DNA of 64,000 nt from Colletotrichum lupini (lineage: Eukaryota > Ascomycota > Sordariomycetes > Glomerellales > Glomerellaceae): positions 5,828,001 through 5,892,000 of the forward strand of contig NC_064675.1 in NCBI RefSeq assembly GCF_023278565.1. Reading direction: 5' to 3'. Both the position numbers and the translations under genes were made by a program. Shown here in pieces: positions 50,109 through 63,584 of the stretch. The notes beneath the pieces were generated by a model. That model did no database searches, was not told the DNA's origin, and was given only the letters and a program-made list of their open reading frames with translations. Position 1 is the first letter of the stretch. Each line of letters opens with the position of its first letter.

Positions 50109-53100
50109 TAATTCTAAACGCCCTTTTTAATTACTAATATACCCTTTTTACTTTTTTAATACTATAGTGCGCTTTAATAAGTACGACTTTTAGCTATATA
50201 CTATAGGCCGTCGTATTATCCCTAAATTCTACTAACTTAAAGCTAATACTAGCGTCGGTTTTAATACTATCTAGTAGTCCTTAGTATATATCGATCTAGC
50301 TTTTTTATAAGGCTATTTATACTATTTTCACTTATAGATCCTAGAGGAATTACCCTATTTAAAAGGATATAGCTACGTCGATTATATATAATACTAACTA
50401 ACTATTTAAGTAGAAAATATTAATAACGATTTCTTAATTAAAGTTAAGTTTATTATATAATTTAAACTTAAATCTACGTAGGCTCTGCGCATTTATTTAG
50501 TATTAGTAATATACTTTCGTTAACTATTTTAGCGCCCCTATTTCGATATTATTATTACTTAATTATTTTAAGAGGTTATATAGCCTTATAACCGACGGGT
50601 ACCTAAATCTTTAATAAAGTTTTCTAAGCTCACTTTCCGTTAAGTAATTAATTAACTTCGTATTATTAATAAGCTTTATAAACGTATACTCTTATTATTA
50701 TTTAACTATCTCAAAGTACTTACCGCTAGAGATTCTATTCTTTATATTATTAAATATAATACCTAGTCGATTTATATTTTTAAAATATAAAAAAATAGGG
50801 TATTAATAAGTAAAATATAAAAAGTTATTATTCCGAAGTGCGTCTCTACTTTTACTATACTTAGGGTAACAATTTCCTTACTTAGGCTAAAACTAATCTT
50901 TATAATACTTATTATTAACGTATTAAATATTACTAGCGCAATCTTTTATAGCGCTTAGAATTACCCTTTTTTTCTAATTAACTATTATAATGCCTTAGTA
51001 TTTAAAATAATTCTATAGAAATTATTTAAGCCGTACTTTTTATTTATATAGAATGCTTATATAAGCTTAGTATTCGAGGGATTTAAATAGTATAAAAAGA
51101 ACCCCTCTAGCTACCCCTAGATTTACTTAGTACTATATTCTTTTTTTTTAAATATTAAGAAAGATAGCGTCTTTTTCTTAATTATTAAAAAAATAGGCTT
51201 CGGCCTTATTAAATTCGCCTTTTAACCGCTTTTATATTCGTTATCTAAGGGACCTTCCCTTATTATTTATAAATAAAAGCTTACTTATTAAGAGCTTTTA
51301 TTACCCTCTATTCGTTTAGCCTTATATATTTTTTAAAAGTTAACGGGGTAAAAAAAGAGTAGTTAATATCGTCGATTTTATTATAATTTAATTCGTTAGT
51401 ATAAGAGGTAAAATCTTCCTTATTTTCTAAATCTCTTATAGGGAGTATATATTTTAAGCCGCTACTTTAACTACTATTACTAAGTTCTATACCCCCGGAT
51501 CTACTTTTATATATAATAAAAAATTAGTTAAACTAACGAGGGCTAGTTTTACTATTTACTACCCTCGACTTTTTATACTATTTATATAATTTAATACGCT
51601 CTTTTTTAAAATAGTTACTTAACTAATATTTATCCTTTTTATAAATATAATATTACCTCTTTTATTACTCTATTTATAAGTTAAATCTCTACTTATTTAA
51701 CGAATCTAGGCCTCTTTACTAGCGATTACCGTATCTAGCCTCTTTTCTTTTCTTATTATATATTTAATTAACTTAATATTATTAATAAGGGCTATTATAC
51801 GTTTAAAAATAGGTTTAGCGCAGCATTTTTATTTTAATATTAAAGCTAAATCTTAGCCTTAAGTAAAGCGTCTTATAGTCTTTAGGTACTTAGTATAGGG
51901 TTATTTTTATTTTTAGTATACGCTAGACTACGGTATAAAGATATCCGACTTTCCGTTTATTTATCCCCTTATTTAGCTAAGTTTTTATTAGCTTATTAAT
52001 TCGATTAATAAGCTTTTTAAAGATCTTTATTCGTAATTTACCCTCTATTATCCTAGCTATAAATATAAAAAAAATCGCTCGTAGCTTAAATAGGAGCTCT
52101 AGGTTCTTATTATAAGTCTTAAAGCGGCTTTGAATTACGTTAATTATACTAAAAAAGTCTTTTTAATCGAAATTACGCACCGCTTCGTAGTAATAATTAG
52201 AGGCTTTATTTATAAATATAATATTAATTATTAAATAGTACTAATATTCCTTAATTCCGACTTTTTTATAATAATTATAAAATATCGTTAGGGTTTTTTT
52301 ATAAAACCTTATACTTCCCCCTAAAATATAATTTCTCTTTTAAAAAGATCTTCTTAAAGTTTATAAATTACTTTATATTTACCGCTAGATTTTTAATATT
52401 TATATACGATCCCTACGTTACTACGTATTATTAATAACTTTAAGTCGTTTACTTCTTTTTTTATTAGCTAATCGGTGCCGAATTTCGTATTAGTAACGGT
52501 AATAAGTTATAGATCGAAATAGGTAAAATTATTAATTATCGTACTTCTAATACTATATTTTACCCTAGTATATCCTTTTATAATAATAAATTTCCGTTAG
52601 TAATTATAAAAAGGAAATCTAAGTCGTTTACCTTTTTTTTTAATTTGTTAAAGTAATTATACGCTCTATCGACCTATATTTAGTTTTATAATATAAATTC
52701 CTTTTTTATAATTATTACTATTAGTATTTTATATAGCTCTCGTAATTGTAATTACGTTAATAATACCCCTCGCCCATAAAAGAATTTATTAACTATTTTT
52801 ATAATTCCTAAGCTTACGCTCGCGAACTATTTATTTAGTTAGTAACTAAGGTCGTTTACGATTTCGTAAAATAAAGGTTATTCTTATAACCCCTTTTTCT
52901 TATAAACCTTAGTTAAATAGATTAATACTATATTAATTTACTTATTATTAAGCTAATTTACGATTCTCTATATCTACGTCCCCTAATAGTCTAGGTTAAT
53001 ATTTACTTATTTATAAAAAATTAGAATTCTATTTAAGATCGGGTTTTGTTCTTTTTTTCCTTATCCTAACTCGCTAAGGGTCGTACTCTAGCTTATACTT

Positions 53101-54725
53101 ATATTAATAATTATTAATATATTTAATTTTAATAGGAATATATTTAATCCGCGCACTAGTTATAGTAAATCCGTACTTTTATTACCTAACGAATTTATTA
53201 GAATCTAAGAGATTCTTACTTTTTCTTACTATTTTGCTACTACTCTCGTTTTTATTATTTTTAATAATTATTATTACCTTTCTAAATTGCTAGCTATCGT
53301 ACTTACTAAGATATCCCTTTTTATTTAATATAAAAGGGTAGGTTTTAGTAATTCTTTTTTATAATAATAATAATAGACGTTTATATTATTATAAGAAGAT
53401 ATAATAATTAGTCTCGGGATTTTTATTAATTATTAATTTCTACTATCCTATATATTTCTAGCTTCTTAAGCCTCGTACTTTTTATAATCTCTAAATAGCT
53501 TTTTTCCTTAACTTACCTTTTTTAGGGTAATATTCTATAAAAATAATTAAAAATAAACGCTAAGTAGCTTATAAAAAAGCTATATAAGCTATTAAGAACT
53601 ATATAAGCCGTTAAATATAATTAATAAAATTAAGCCCTCTTTTTTATAAAATCGTAGATTTTAAGGACTTACCGAAAATACTTACTTATTACTTATACGT
53701 AGTAGAGTTAAATATTTTAAAGATCTTATTTTTTACGGCCTTTTAGTACCCTATTTTATATTTTTTAAGCAGTCTTTTTTATAACTTAATTATAGTTAAG
53801 TAAGTATTACTTACTAATAATCCCTTTTATTACTTAGTTAATTTTTTAAAATCAGTAATTTTATACTAAGAGCTAATATAAAAAGAAGCCTTTTAATAAC
53901 CCTCTAGAGGATTTTTTTCTTTTCCCCTTAGATCCTCGTTTTTTTAACCTTTTCTTAAGCTAATAATAACTTTAATAAGAGGTTATAGAACTACTTTAGG
54001 GTAGCCGCTTTCTTCTTAAGTTAATCTCCGAGATCCGTAATATTTTTAACTTAATATTATTAAAACTTTTAAATCCCCTCTTCTTTTATTAAACTATTCC
54101 TTATATTATATTCCTAAATAATATTTAAGGGGTAGTTAAAAAAGCTATAAAGAGGTTATTTAAATCGCGGGCTTAAAGTTATATTTATAAGATCCTCGTA
54201 ATAATAAACTTTTTTATATATTATAAATCTCTTAACTTAATAATTCTTATAGGGTTATTTTTATTATTAAATAAGAATATTTACGTTTAGAGATCCCCTT
54301 TTTTAATTATATAATACTCTTTTATATTATATTATTAAGCTCGTTCGTTATACTAATTAATTAAATAAGTAGTCGTTACGTAAGTATTTCTTTTTATTAA
54401 TTTAACTAGTTAATTTCTAATTACGAGCCGGCTATAAAAAAGTTATTTAATAAAAAAGCTACTCGGGGCGACGGTAAAAGGCTAGCTATTTAAGTAGTTT
54501 TATTAATTAATATAGTTTAATATAATAAACGTCGACCTCTCGTAAATAATAAAAGGCTACGATTACTTAATTCCGTATAGTATTTAAGAATTACCTCTTT
54601 TTTTATTTACTTTTTTAAAATTAATTAGTACGAATTTCCTATTTTATATAGTATTAAAAAGTTATCTTTTTTATATAGCAAAATACCTTACCGATTTATA
54701 ATAATAAAATTTAATTACTAATTAA

Positions 54726-54930
54726 TATTAATATCTTTATTATAAAATAGTTAATTTAAACCGTAGTTAACGAAGAGATTAAGTAAACTATATAAATATT
54801 TACGTAGTAAGTATAAAAAGGAGGTTTTAACCGTAGGTTAAGTTAGTTATAATAATCGTAAATAGGGCCCCTAATTGGCCCCTGCGCAGTTAGCTATATG
54901 CCGCGGTCGAATTAGACTTCTAATCCGACA
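54726..54930 (-). repeat. 5' LTR of element F (205 bp)
   Basis: The outer end keeps CCCCTGCGCAG, GCCGCGGTCG and AATCCGACA. The inner end is AT-saturated (TATTAATATC). Confidence 0.85.
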
Positions 54931-55949
54931 GTCCCCTTTACGGTAAGATCACTTGGTATTTACTCAAGACAACGCCCACAACGGTACACCATAACTTTAT
55001 AAGAGATTTGAGGCATCAAATACGAGAAGTAACCATGAGAATGCTCGTAACAATTCTGTTTCATAACGATATGCCTCTTGGAGAAGGTGTTCGTTGGGAA
55101 AACCGGGTTCTGGGGCACCCAGCGGCGTTTCTAAGTCTCAAGACTGATTATCTTGATCTAGCAGTCAATGCAACGATCTCTACAGCTTACCTCTCGTAGA
55201 AGCACTGGCAATGTCTTGGTAACATATTTGTCAGGCTTCGGAACAGCCCGAAACAAGCGCAGGATAGACGGAGTTATTCAAGCAGATCACCCTTGCTATT
55301 CTGCCTTTGAGGCTGAAGCTGCATGCACCTGAACACAGGAACAAGTTCTGTACGTCTTTCTCCAAGTTTGGAAACACCCAAATTTCTTGTCTTGTCCAAT
55401 CTATGGGCCTTTTTAACCTGTGTTCAGCGCCAATGACTCAAGGGCCCGACTTGTTGGCTGGCTCTCAATCGCAAAGAGCACCTTTGAAACAAATGCAGTG
55501 TGTGCTTGCTCGTCGCTCGAGGTAAGGTAGTTAACGCAGGATTGCAACTCTACATCCTGATTCCTCTCTCTCTTCAATCGAGGTCTTTGGTTACAGATTA
55601 GTCCGCCCGGACGCCCTCCAGGCAACCTCAGCAACAATTCTAAGCAGTCTACCGATCAACAGCGATTCTGTGCGAGAAAAGCTTTCGTTCAAGGGAACGT
55701 TCAAGTCGTAGCCAGCGAACTTGACCAGCTACAGTCCTGAAGTCGCCCAAACATATGTCCCCAACGCAGAGCATGTCCTCGTCAAAGTTGAACCAGACAT
55801 GGCACTCTTACTGCGGAATACCCTCGAGCACCGAGGCAATCCTGTCATGTGGTGTCGTGGTGATCTAAGGAAATGCCTTTCTGGATCAACAAGGTATCTA
55901 GTATTATAATATGTTACGAGTTATGGTACGCAGCAATGGGCATACGGAG
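54931..55949. other. Host island with possible exon remnants
   Basis: Ordinary base composition, no complete gene recognised. On the plus strand a possible exon (about 55424-55521) ends at GTAAGG 55522; an acceptor ATCGAG is at about 55573-55580; the following frame (FGYRLVRPDALQATSATI ... VREKLSFKGTFKS) meets TAG and then continues openly with YSPEVAQTYVPNAEHVLVKV and LLRNTLEHRGNP to about 55870. The residue pattern looks coding and the stop may be CAG-to-TAG. I recognise no family. Short open frames at 55008-55199 and on the minus strand near 55413-55637 have no support beyond being open. Confidence 0.3.
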
Positions 55950-56030
55950 TGTAATAAAAGTAGCTTAACTATTAAAGTAAAAATAGATAAAAGGAAAAGG
56001 TCTATATACACAATATCTAAGATAAATATA

Positions 56031-56354
56031 TAATTTAGTACGTAACGGGTACTTCGTAAGATACGATTACTATTCTTATTACGTAATATACCCCCTAATT
56101 ACTACTGCTAGGGAGCTATTATACTTAAAATAGAATTTTTAAATGCCCTTATAAAGGCCTAATTTAGTCGAATATAAATAATACGTGATTTAAAATAGAT
56201 ACGTAATTTAGTACGTAACGGGCACTTTATAAGATATAATTACTATCCCTATTACGTAATATACCCCCTAATTACTATTACTAAGGAGCTATTATACTTA
56301 AAATAGAATCTCTAAATACCTTTATAAAGGCCTAATTTAGTTAAATATAAATAA
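56031..56354. repeat. Tandem duplication, period 173 bp, at the left edge of element H
   Basis: Two units of about 150 bp (56031-56180 and 56204-56354) share TAATTTAGTACGTAACGGG, ACCCCCTAATTACTA and AAAGGCCTAATTTAGT. They differ mainly by C/T and G/A changes. The CCCCCTAATTA stretch reads TAATTAGGGGG on the minus strand, like a polypurine tract. Confidence 0.75.
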
Positions 56355-58989
56355 AGGAAAAATAAGTATAAAGGATACGTATTTTTTAAACTACGTTTAT
56401 TATAAATATATCCTTTTATTTAAAATAAATAGAATTTTAACTTAAAATAGTATATATTTTATTATTTTTAATATATAAATTACTAAGGGCGAGCCTACTT
56501 AGCTACTTTATATATATTTAAATTCTTATAGCGTTACTTAATTATATTTTTTTCTTTTTTTTAACTTTTTATAATTATTATAAGTACCTCTATTTACTAC
56601 GCGCGCGCGCTTATATTATTAAATTATTTATTAATTTTATTTTAAATATAAATATTTAATATATTTAAAAATAATAATAAGTTTTATATAATTTTTATAA
56701 TACTTCTTATATATATATTATATAGTTTATTAAGAGTTTAGATAGGTAATAATATTAATAAGCTTTTTTAAATTATTATTCCCCTTTATAACTTTTTATT
56801 TACTTACTAAGGCCCGGCTACTAAGCTCTTTTTTTTTAATTAAGAGGATATTAAAGTTATTAATTAAGATATTAAGGATTTTATTAAGTTTAAGACTTTT
56901 TTTAATAGTTATAATAAGAATAATAATAAAATAAATAATAATAATAAGAACTTCAATAAGCTTTTACTTATCCCCCTCTTAGAGTTTAAAAATAAAAATA
57001 AGATTAGTTTAAATAATAAGCTTTTTAAAAAGGGTATATTATATATTTATTATTTTAAGAGTTTATATTTAATATTATTTTAAAATTTAAAAAATATAAA
57101 GCTAGCTTTTTTTAAAAAAGTAATAAGAAGTAAAAAAGAACGTTAAGAAGTTAAAGTACTCCTCGTAATAAGTATAATTCTTTTTATTATTTTAAGCTTA
57201 TTTAACGTATACTTAGTTTTTAAAAAGCTTAAAAAAGAGGTTCTTAAAAAACGGGAGATTTAATACTTACCCTATTTTAAAATAGCCCTTTAATATATTA
57301 ATATTAAGAATAATTATTATTATTTTATAAAAAATAATAGTTAATATATGCGCTATTTTAACGGCTGTTTAATTAAAAAGTATATTAATATATTAATTAT
57401 TTTATAATTAATAGCCTAGGCTCTTATTAAAATTATTATAAATAGCGCTCCCTCTTTTATAAGTATATTATCTTTTTTTATTATTAAAAAGCGTATTTTT
57501 AATTATAATTTTAATAAAATATTACTAAGCTTTATAATATTATTTACTAAATATGTAATAACTAAAGGATATATAAAAACTATATTAGTTTCCATATAAA
57601 AAACTTTTTTAATATATACCCCTAATCCTCTCTTATATTTATTATAGTTATTTATAATTAACCTCTTATTATATTATTTATTTTTATATTTTAAATTATT
57701 AATTTAATAATTATTTTAGTTCTTATACCCCTCGCTACCCCTATTACTCTTAGCTTTATAAACTTTAAAATATATAAAACGCGTTTTTTAATACGTATAC
57801 TAACCCTCCTCTTTAATAATACTATACTTTTAATAATTATATATTTTATAAACTAGGAGTTTAAATAATAAATATAAGCCTAATTCTTATTTTTATATAT
57901 ATATACCCTATAAAATAAGGTTATTTTAAGAATTTAAGTTTTCGGGTTATAAGAGGTTTTTTATGTTATTTATTTTAAGCTTCTAGGCCGTATTTTAAGT
58001 TCTATTTATCGTTTATTTTTAAGTATTAAGTTTTTTTAAATATAGCCTAAATTAATTATTTTTAACTATTTTAATTATTTATAATAGCTTTTTATATATT
58101 ATAAAAGTTAAGAAATATATAGAAATATTCGAACTTAGTTTATAAAAAGTTTTTAATAAGTCTATTTACTAATATATCTTTTATTAATATATAAATAACT
58201 TCGAAGCTATTTTTAACGTATTTTTATTTTAGCTATATATTCTATATATTAATATAATAAAGTTAAGTAACTATTCCTTTTTTTTTTTATAATAAATCGA
58301 ATCGTTTATTAATTATTATAGTTAATTAATTATACTTCTCTTAAGTTAAGGGTAATATTTTTAAAAAAGCGTTTTAGAGCTATAGTTTTTTTTTTAATTT
58401 TTTTAAAATAAAAAAGCTTAGCTTTAGTAATTAACGTTATAATTGTTACTTAGCGTACTAATTTTTATTAAATTAGGTTACTAAAAAAGAATATTATATA
58501 TTTTTAAAATAATCGTTAAATTACCTTATTATTTATAAAACTAGTATTTCTAATTAGAAATAATAATTACGTACTTAGTATACTACCGTAATAGAGCATA
58601 AAATATCTTATTATATAAAAATATTAAATATAATAATTAATTATTTTAATATAAGTTATACTTAAGTTAGTTAGGAACTATAATAATTATAAGTAAATAA
58701 AAGCGACGTTTAGTTTAATTATAATAGCTATATAAAATATATTCCTAACTTTTTCTTAATAGCTTTTTATTTCTTTTTTTACTATTTACTTTTTATTTAA
58801 TTTAAACTCTTTTTAAAAAAGAGGGGTAGCTAGATATAATAAATTTATAAAGTCAAAGTGCTTAGTAACTCGCTTAATATATACGTTATAAATAAAGTAA
58901 ACCTTATTAATAATATAGTTTTATAAAATCCGTATTTTAAAAAAGTAATCAATTAGGCTATTCTTTTTAAAGTTAATATATTCTTTTAT

Positions 58990-59220
58990 ATTATTAATAA
59001 TCCCCTGAGCTGCTTTTTGATTATTTTAATAATATAAAATGATAAAATTATTAATATAAAATATTAGTATTATTTTCCTATTTATAGTTTAATAAATATA
59101 GATCTTTTTATAATTATATATTATATTTATATTATAAAATATAAAAATAAAAGTTTAAAACTAGAGAATTAATAAGTTTTAGAGGCTATATAGAGCGCGT
59201 TAAAGTTTACTTATTTTATT
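58990..59220 (-). pseudogene. Copia reverse transcriptase core of element H
   Basis: Two copia RT signatures lie 117 bases apart in the same minus-strand frame: RALY-S-L (GGC to AGC at the Gly) followed by TAA and TAG at the usual Gln and Trp, and FYINN for FYVDD (GTN-GAY-GAY to ATT-AAT-AAT). All differences are G-to-A or C-to-T. Confidence 0.7.
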
Positions 59221-62200
59221 AATAACTTTATATTGTTTTAAAAGTTTAATAATTACTAGCTTCTCGCTCTTAAAAAGTACGTTAAAAAATATGTTAATAA
59301 TATTATATTAGTTTATTTTAAAGTCGAATTAAGTAGTTATTATTATTATAAGCCTAAAGGCCTTTATAACGAGCGTTAAAATATACGTATTTTATAAAAA
59401 GTTAAGTAGTTATATATCCTCTCTTATATATATACGTACTTTTACCTTACTAACCTCGTTATTAACGTTATATTTATAAGTATATACTTATTTTAATAAA
59501 AATAAAATCCTTTATTTAGGATTATAATCGACCTCTTTTTATATATTAATATCCTTCAGCTTTTTTATTTTTATATTTATAATATCCCTAAATAGCTTTT
59601 ATAATTATAATAAGAGATATTTAATATTACTAAACTTTTTTAATAAACTTTAAAAATTAATTTTAATAAATTATAATTTTTAAACTCCTTTAGAGCGCTC
59701 TAAATAGGTCCTATAAACTACTCCTTTTATTACTTAATAAAGTATTATATATCCTATATTACTTTCCTTTATAGCTTTTTATTAATTAAGTATAAAAATA
59801 AAAATAAAAAATTTTAAAAATAGTTATAATAATTATTATTTTTTATATTTAAATATAAAAGCGTTATAAAAATATTATTATTAAAACGTTATAGAAGTTT
59901 ATAGGCCCGGTTTAAATATTTAGGATTTAATAAAGCTTTACTTAGTACTTAATAAAATAGTTTTTATAAACTCTATTTTTATATAATAATAGAGGTTTAT
60001 TATAAAAGTTCCTTATTAACGTTAATTTTAATATTAAAAATTACTTTTTTATAATTAATACCTCGTTTACTACGTACTTTAACGTTTTATTAAGAAATAT
60101 TAAGAATTAAAAGCTTAAGAACCTTTATAATATATATAAGCGCTTATAAAGAGGACTATAAATTATATAGAGCTATTTATAACCCGGTTATTATATCTCT
60201 TTTTTTATTTCTATTTCTAAGCTTATATAAGGGGGTTATTTTAGGGGTTAATAATAATAATAAAACTATATTAGCTTCTTTAGCCTTATTAACCGTATTT
60301 TAAAATATATTTATTAATTATTTAGCGTTTTGAATAATTAAAAATCTAATAATAATATTATCCTTAATTATAAAGTTATTTTAAGTATTAGTATTTTTAA
60401 AATTTAGATCTACTTTTCTAAGTATTCGAACTAATTTATTATTAGTATTAAAAAGTTCTTATATCTCTTAAATTACTAAATTTATTTACTTATTTATAAT
60501 AGCTTATTCTTTATATATAAGATTATAAAAGACTTTTTTATTAAACTTAATATTCCTTATAATAAATACTTACTTAAACGTAGGTACTTAGACTTTATAT
60601 AAGTTATATACTTTTAATATATATTTAATTAAGTATTTTATATATTTATAAAAAAGTATTTTAAACTCTTTTTAATATATACCCCTCTTATAATCTTTAT
60701 AAAAAGGGTATACTTAGTAATTATATATATAAAAGCTACCGAAATATAGGGTAATTAGTTTAAAATCCCGTATTTAATAACCTATTTATTACTAGCATTA
60801 ATACTATTTTTACTAATTAATTTCTATTATAATAAGTAAATCTCTTTTATTAGCCTCTTATAAAATAATATTATAAATAAAAATTATTACTAATACTATT
60901 TCGTTTTATAAATTCGTAAAGAGGTTCGTAAAAAGGCGTATTTTATAAGTTTTAATAATTATAAATTAACTTATTCTTTTAACGTTATTTATAGGTTCTT
61001 TTATATATAAAAGTAAAAGTTCTATTTTAATTCTTAGCTTACTATATTACGTTTTATATATATATTTAATATTTATAATTAAGAGAGTAGTTTTATTATT
61101 ATTTTTAAAAAAGTAAATTAGAGTCCTTTTTTAATAATAAATTGCTATTTCGAGGCTTTATAATACGAAAAGTACTTTCTTTTTTATTTTTATTTTTAAA
61201 AAAAACTCTTTAAGCTACTTATTATATTCGTTAGAAGCTATAAGTATATATTATTATTTATTAAGAAATAGTTCGAAATAAAAGAGATCTTAGTATATAT
61301 AGTACTATAGCTATAAAGCTCTTTTTAAGGGTAGTCCTTTTAAAATTACTATTTTAGTTTTAAATAATATATATATTTTATACTTAACTTATAATAAAGG
61401 TTTAATACGTATACCTCGAGTTTTATATAGTAATTAATAAAGAGTATTAAATTTAAAATAACTTATTTTAAAGTATTAAAAGAGCGCGCTATTAAACTTT
61501 TTATAAGTACGTTAATATAAATAACGGAATTTTTTATAGCTAATTAGTAATATAATACTAACTAGGTTTTATAAAATATACTTAAGGTTTATAAAAAAAG
61601 GATAGGATTAAAGGAGCTTATATTTAAAAAATATTAAATTATTTTTTTAAATAAGCTATTTTTTAATAGTATTATTATAAAGCGTTCCTTATTATAAAAT
61701 ATAATCTAGACTATAGTACTAGAGTACGTTTTTATTTAATAAAGTTTTTAAAACTATATTAATATAGAATCCCTCAATATAAGTAACGTTTTAAAGCTTT
61801 AAATCGTAAGTTCTTTTTTTTTAAGTTTATTTAAAACGCCCTTTATAATATAAATACCGTATATAATAATAAGTAATATAATAGTTCTTAATTTAATATA
61901 GTTTTTATTACTTAATAATATATAACTCTCGGGTTTAAATAAGCTCTTATTATTAACTAAATATATTATCTTATAATTATTTATTACCGTATTTTTAAAA
62001 AGGGGGTAAGTACTACTTATAGGGGTATTAAAAATTACGTTTATTTTTAAGTCCTAACTTTTTATAAATATAATAACTATATAGCCCTTATTTTAGTTTA
62101 TTAATAAGCTTATTATAAGTTAATTAGAAGATCTTTTTAAAAACTTAGGTTTTTTAAAAGTTTTATTATTTTTTAGCTAACTAGCTTTTTTAAGCTTATT

Positions 62201-63507
62201 ATAAAGTAATTTCTACTTATTTAATTTAATAATAGTAAGAACTTCCTCTATATAGCTCCTTAATATTCTTATTAATACCTTATTAGCGTTTTAGTTTATA
62301 AATATTTATTTTAATTTTTAATACGCCGTAGGGCGCTATAAGTATACGTAATTATAAAAATATATAACGTTACTCTTATTATTTACGTTATTAACTAAGT
62401 TAGAGCGTTTAGTAAAAGTAAAATAAGCCCCTTTTTTAATTTAAAAGTTGTTTAGTATATACGTCCTAGGTTATTAAGCTAAATATATATATAATCTTTT
62501 TAAAGGTCCTCGTATATATTTTAAAAGTTATTAATTTATTAAAAATCTTATATATATATATTAACTTTATATAAAATTAAGTTTAAACTTAACTATAATT
62601 AAAAAGTTAAGTACGGCGATCTTTTTATTAATTTTTAAAATATTATACGTTTTAGCTCGGAAGTAAGTAGATTACTACTCTTTATATTAATATTAAAAGT
62701 TAATTTTAGTCCTCGCTTTATTAAAAACTTATTAATATTCTTCTCGAACTATATTCCTTATTACTAGTTCGAGAGGTATAAATTCTTATTTTAAATATTT
62801 AATAATTCGTTATATACTAAACTTAGTACCGTTCTTAATAACTTTTTAAAATACGTATTTATATAATATAGCGTTAACTAATTTTATTAATTATTAAATA
62901 AGGACTTTTATATATATATTAATAATATTACGTTTATAAACTATAAGTTATTTATATTTAATATCGAGCTCTTATTATTTTTAAATACTCTTAAGTATAT
63001 AGATCCTTTTTATAAATACGGTATAAAAATAGATTTATTTACGTAAAGTAAGTAATATAGCTAGCTTTATAAAAAAAAACCTAACTTAGTTTTATAAATT
63101 ACTTATATTTAAAAAAGTTAAAAAGTTCGTATTAAGAATTATATTTAAAAATTATTAATAAAGGATTTTTTAGTTTTTTTAATTATTTTTAAATACTTTA
63201 TAACGGGCTTAGTAAGCTTATAATTCTTTTTTATTATAAATTATAATTAATTATTTAAATTTTAAGGGCGAAATAAGTATTATAAAGGGGTTAAGGAATA
63301 TATTAAAATTTAGAGCGTCTAAGTCGACGTACTTTTAAATCCCGACGCCCTTATTTATAATATAAAGTATATTAAACTATTTAATTTAATTATTATAATT
63401 AATTAGTTTAGCTTAGGCTAAAGTAGGTATAAGTAAGTTAGTTATTTTAAAAAGATCGTAAGAATTATATTAATAAGTACGTTATTATAATATGGGGTCT
63501 TAACTAA

Positions 63508-63523
63508 GAGCTGGGCTTATAAC
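63508..63523 (-). other. Primer-binding site of element H, half-tRNA type (putative)
   Basis: Directly inside the LTR; identical on the minus strand to 4110-4125 (GTTATAAGCCCAGCTC). See that entry for the tRNA comparison. Confidence 0.5.
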
Positions 63524-63584
63524 TATTATAAAAAGCGGGCCCACTCTATGTGGGCAGCATTAACTATATTTATATCTCGTGACA
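63524..63584 (-). repeat. 5' LTR of element H (61 bp)
   Basis: On the minus strand TGTCACGAGATATAAATA ... CTTTTTATAATA, matching the TRIM LTR with about eight differences, mostly G-to-A. TAATA follows on the right as a possible TSD half. Confidence 0.8.

Larger units (their letters stand above)
39449..54930 (-). mobile_element. Element F: Ty1/copia retrotransposon (family 1) split by a nested gypsy element
   Basis: Minus orientation, perfect TSD GTCCC (39444-39448 and 54931-54935). Without the nested element G and one TSD copy the copia body is 7418 bp, the same as element C. Identity comes from colinearity with C across all of 39654-42049 and 50109-54725. It is strongly AT-shifted, and many CpG that remain in D are TpA here. 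Confidence 0.9.
55950..63584 (-). mobile_element. Element H: large AT-saturated Ty1/copia relative with about 61-bp LTR
   Basis: The right end has an LTR and primer site almost identical to those of the TRIM, so transcription ran right to left. On the minus strand RT motifs appear in one frame: RALYSL, stop, NLLIL, stop at about 59200-59165 (fungal copia RALYGL.QSPLLW before RIP), and IFYINNFIILY at about 59062-59030 (FYVDD type). From the LTR to RT is about 4.4 kb, right for gag, protease and integrase before RT. I could not read the other domains. No left LTR is found; the left 1.9 kb, including a tandem repeat, may belong to something else. The left border (about 55950) is approximate. Confidence 0.65.

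Noticed and set aside
56590..56615. Centromere or telomere repeat in the AT-rich block
   Set aside because: A short GC run (ACGCGCGCGCGC) and AT-rich DNA are present but there is no telomeric TTAGGG array; RIP of a copia element explains most of the composition.
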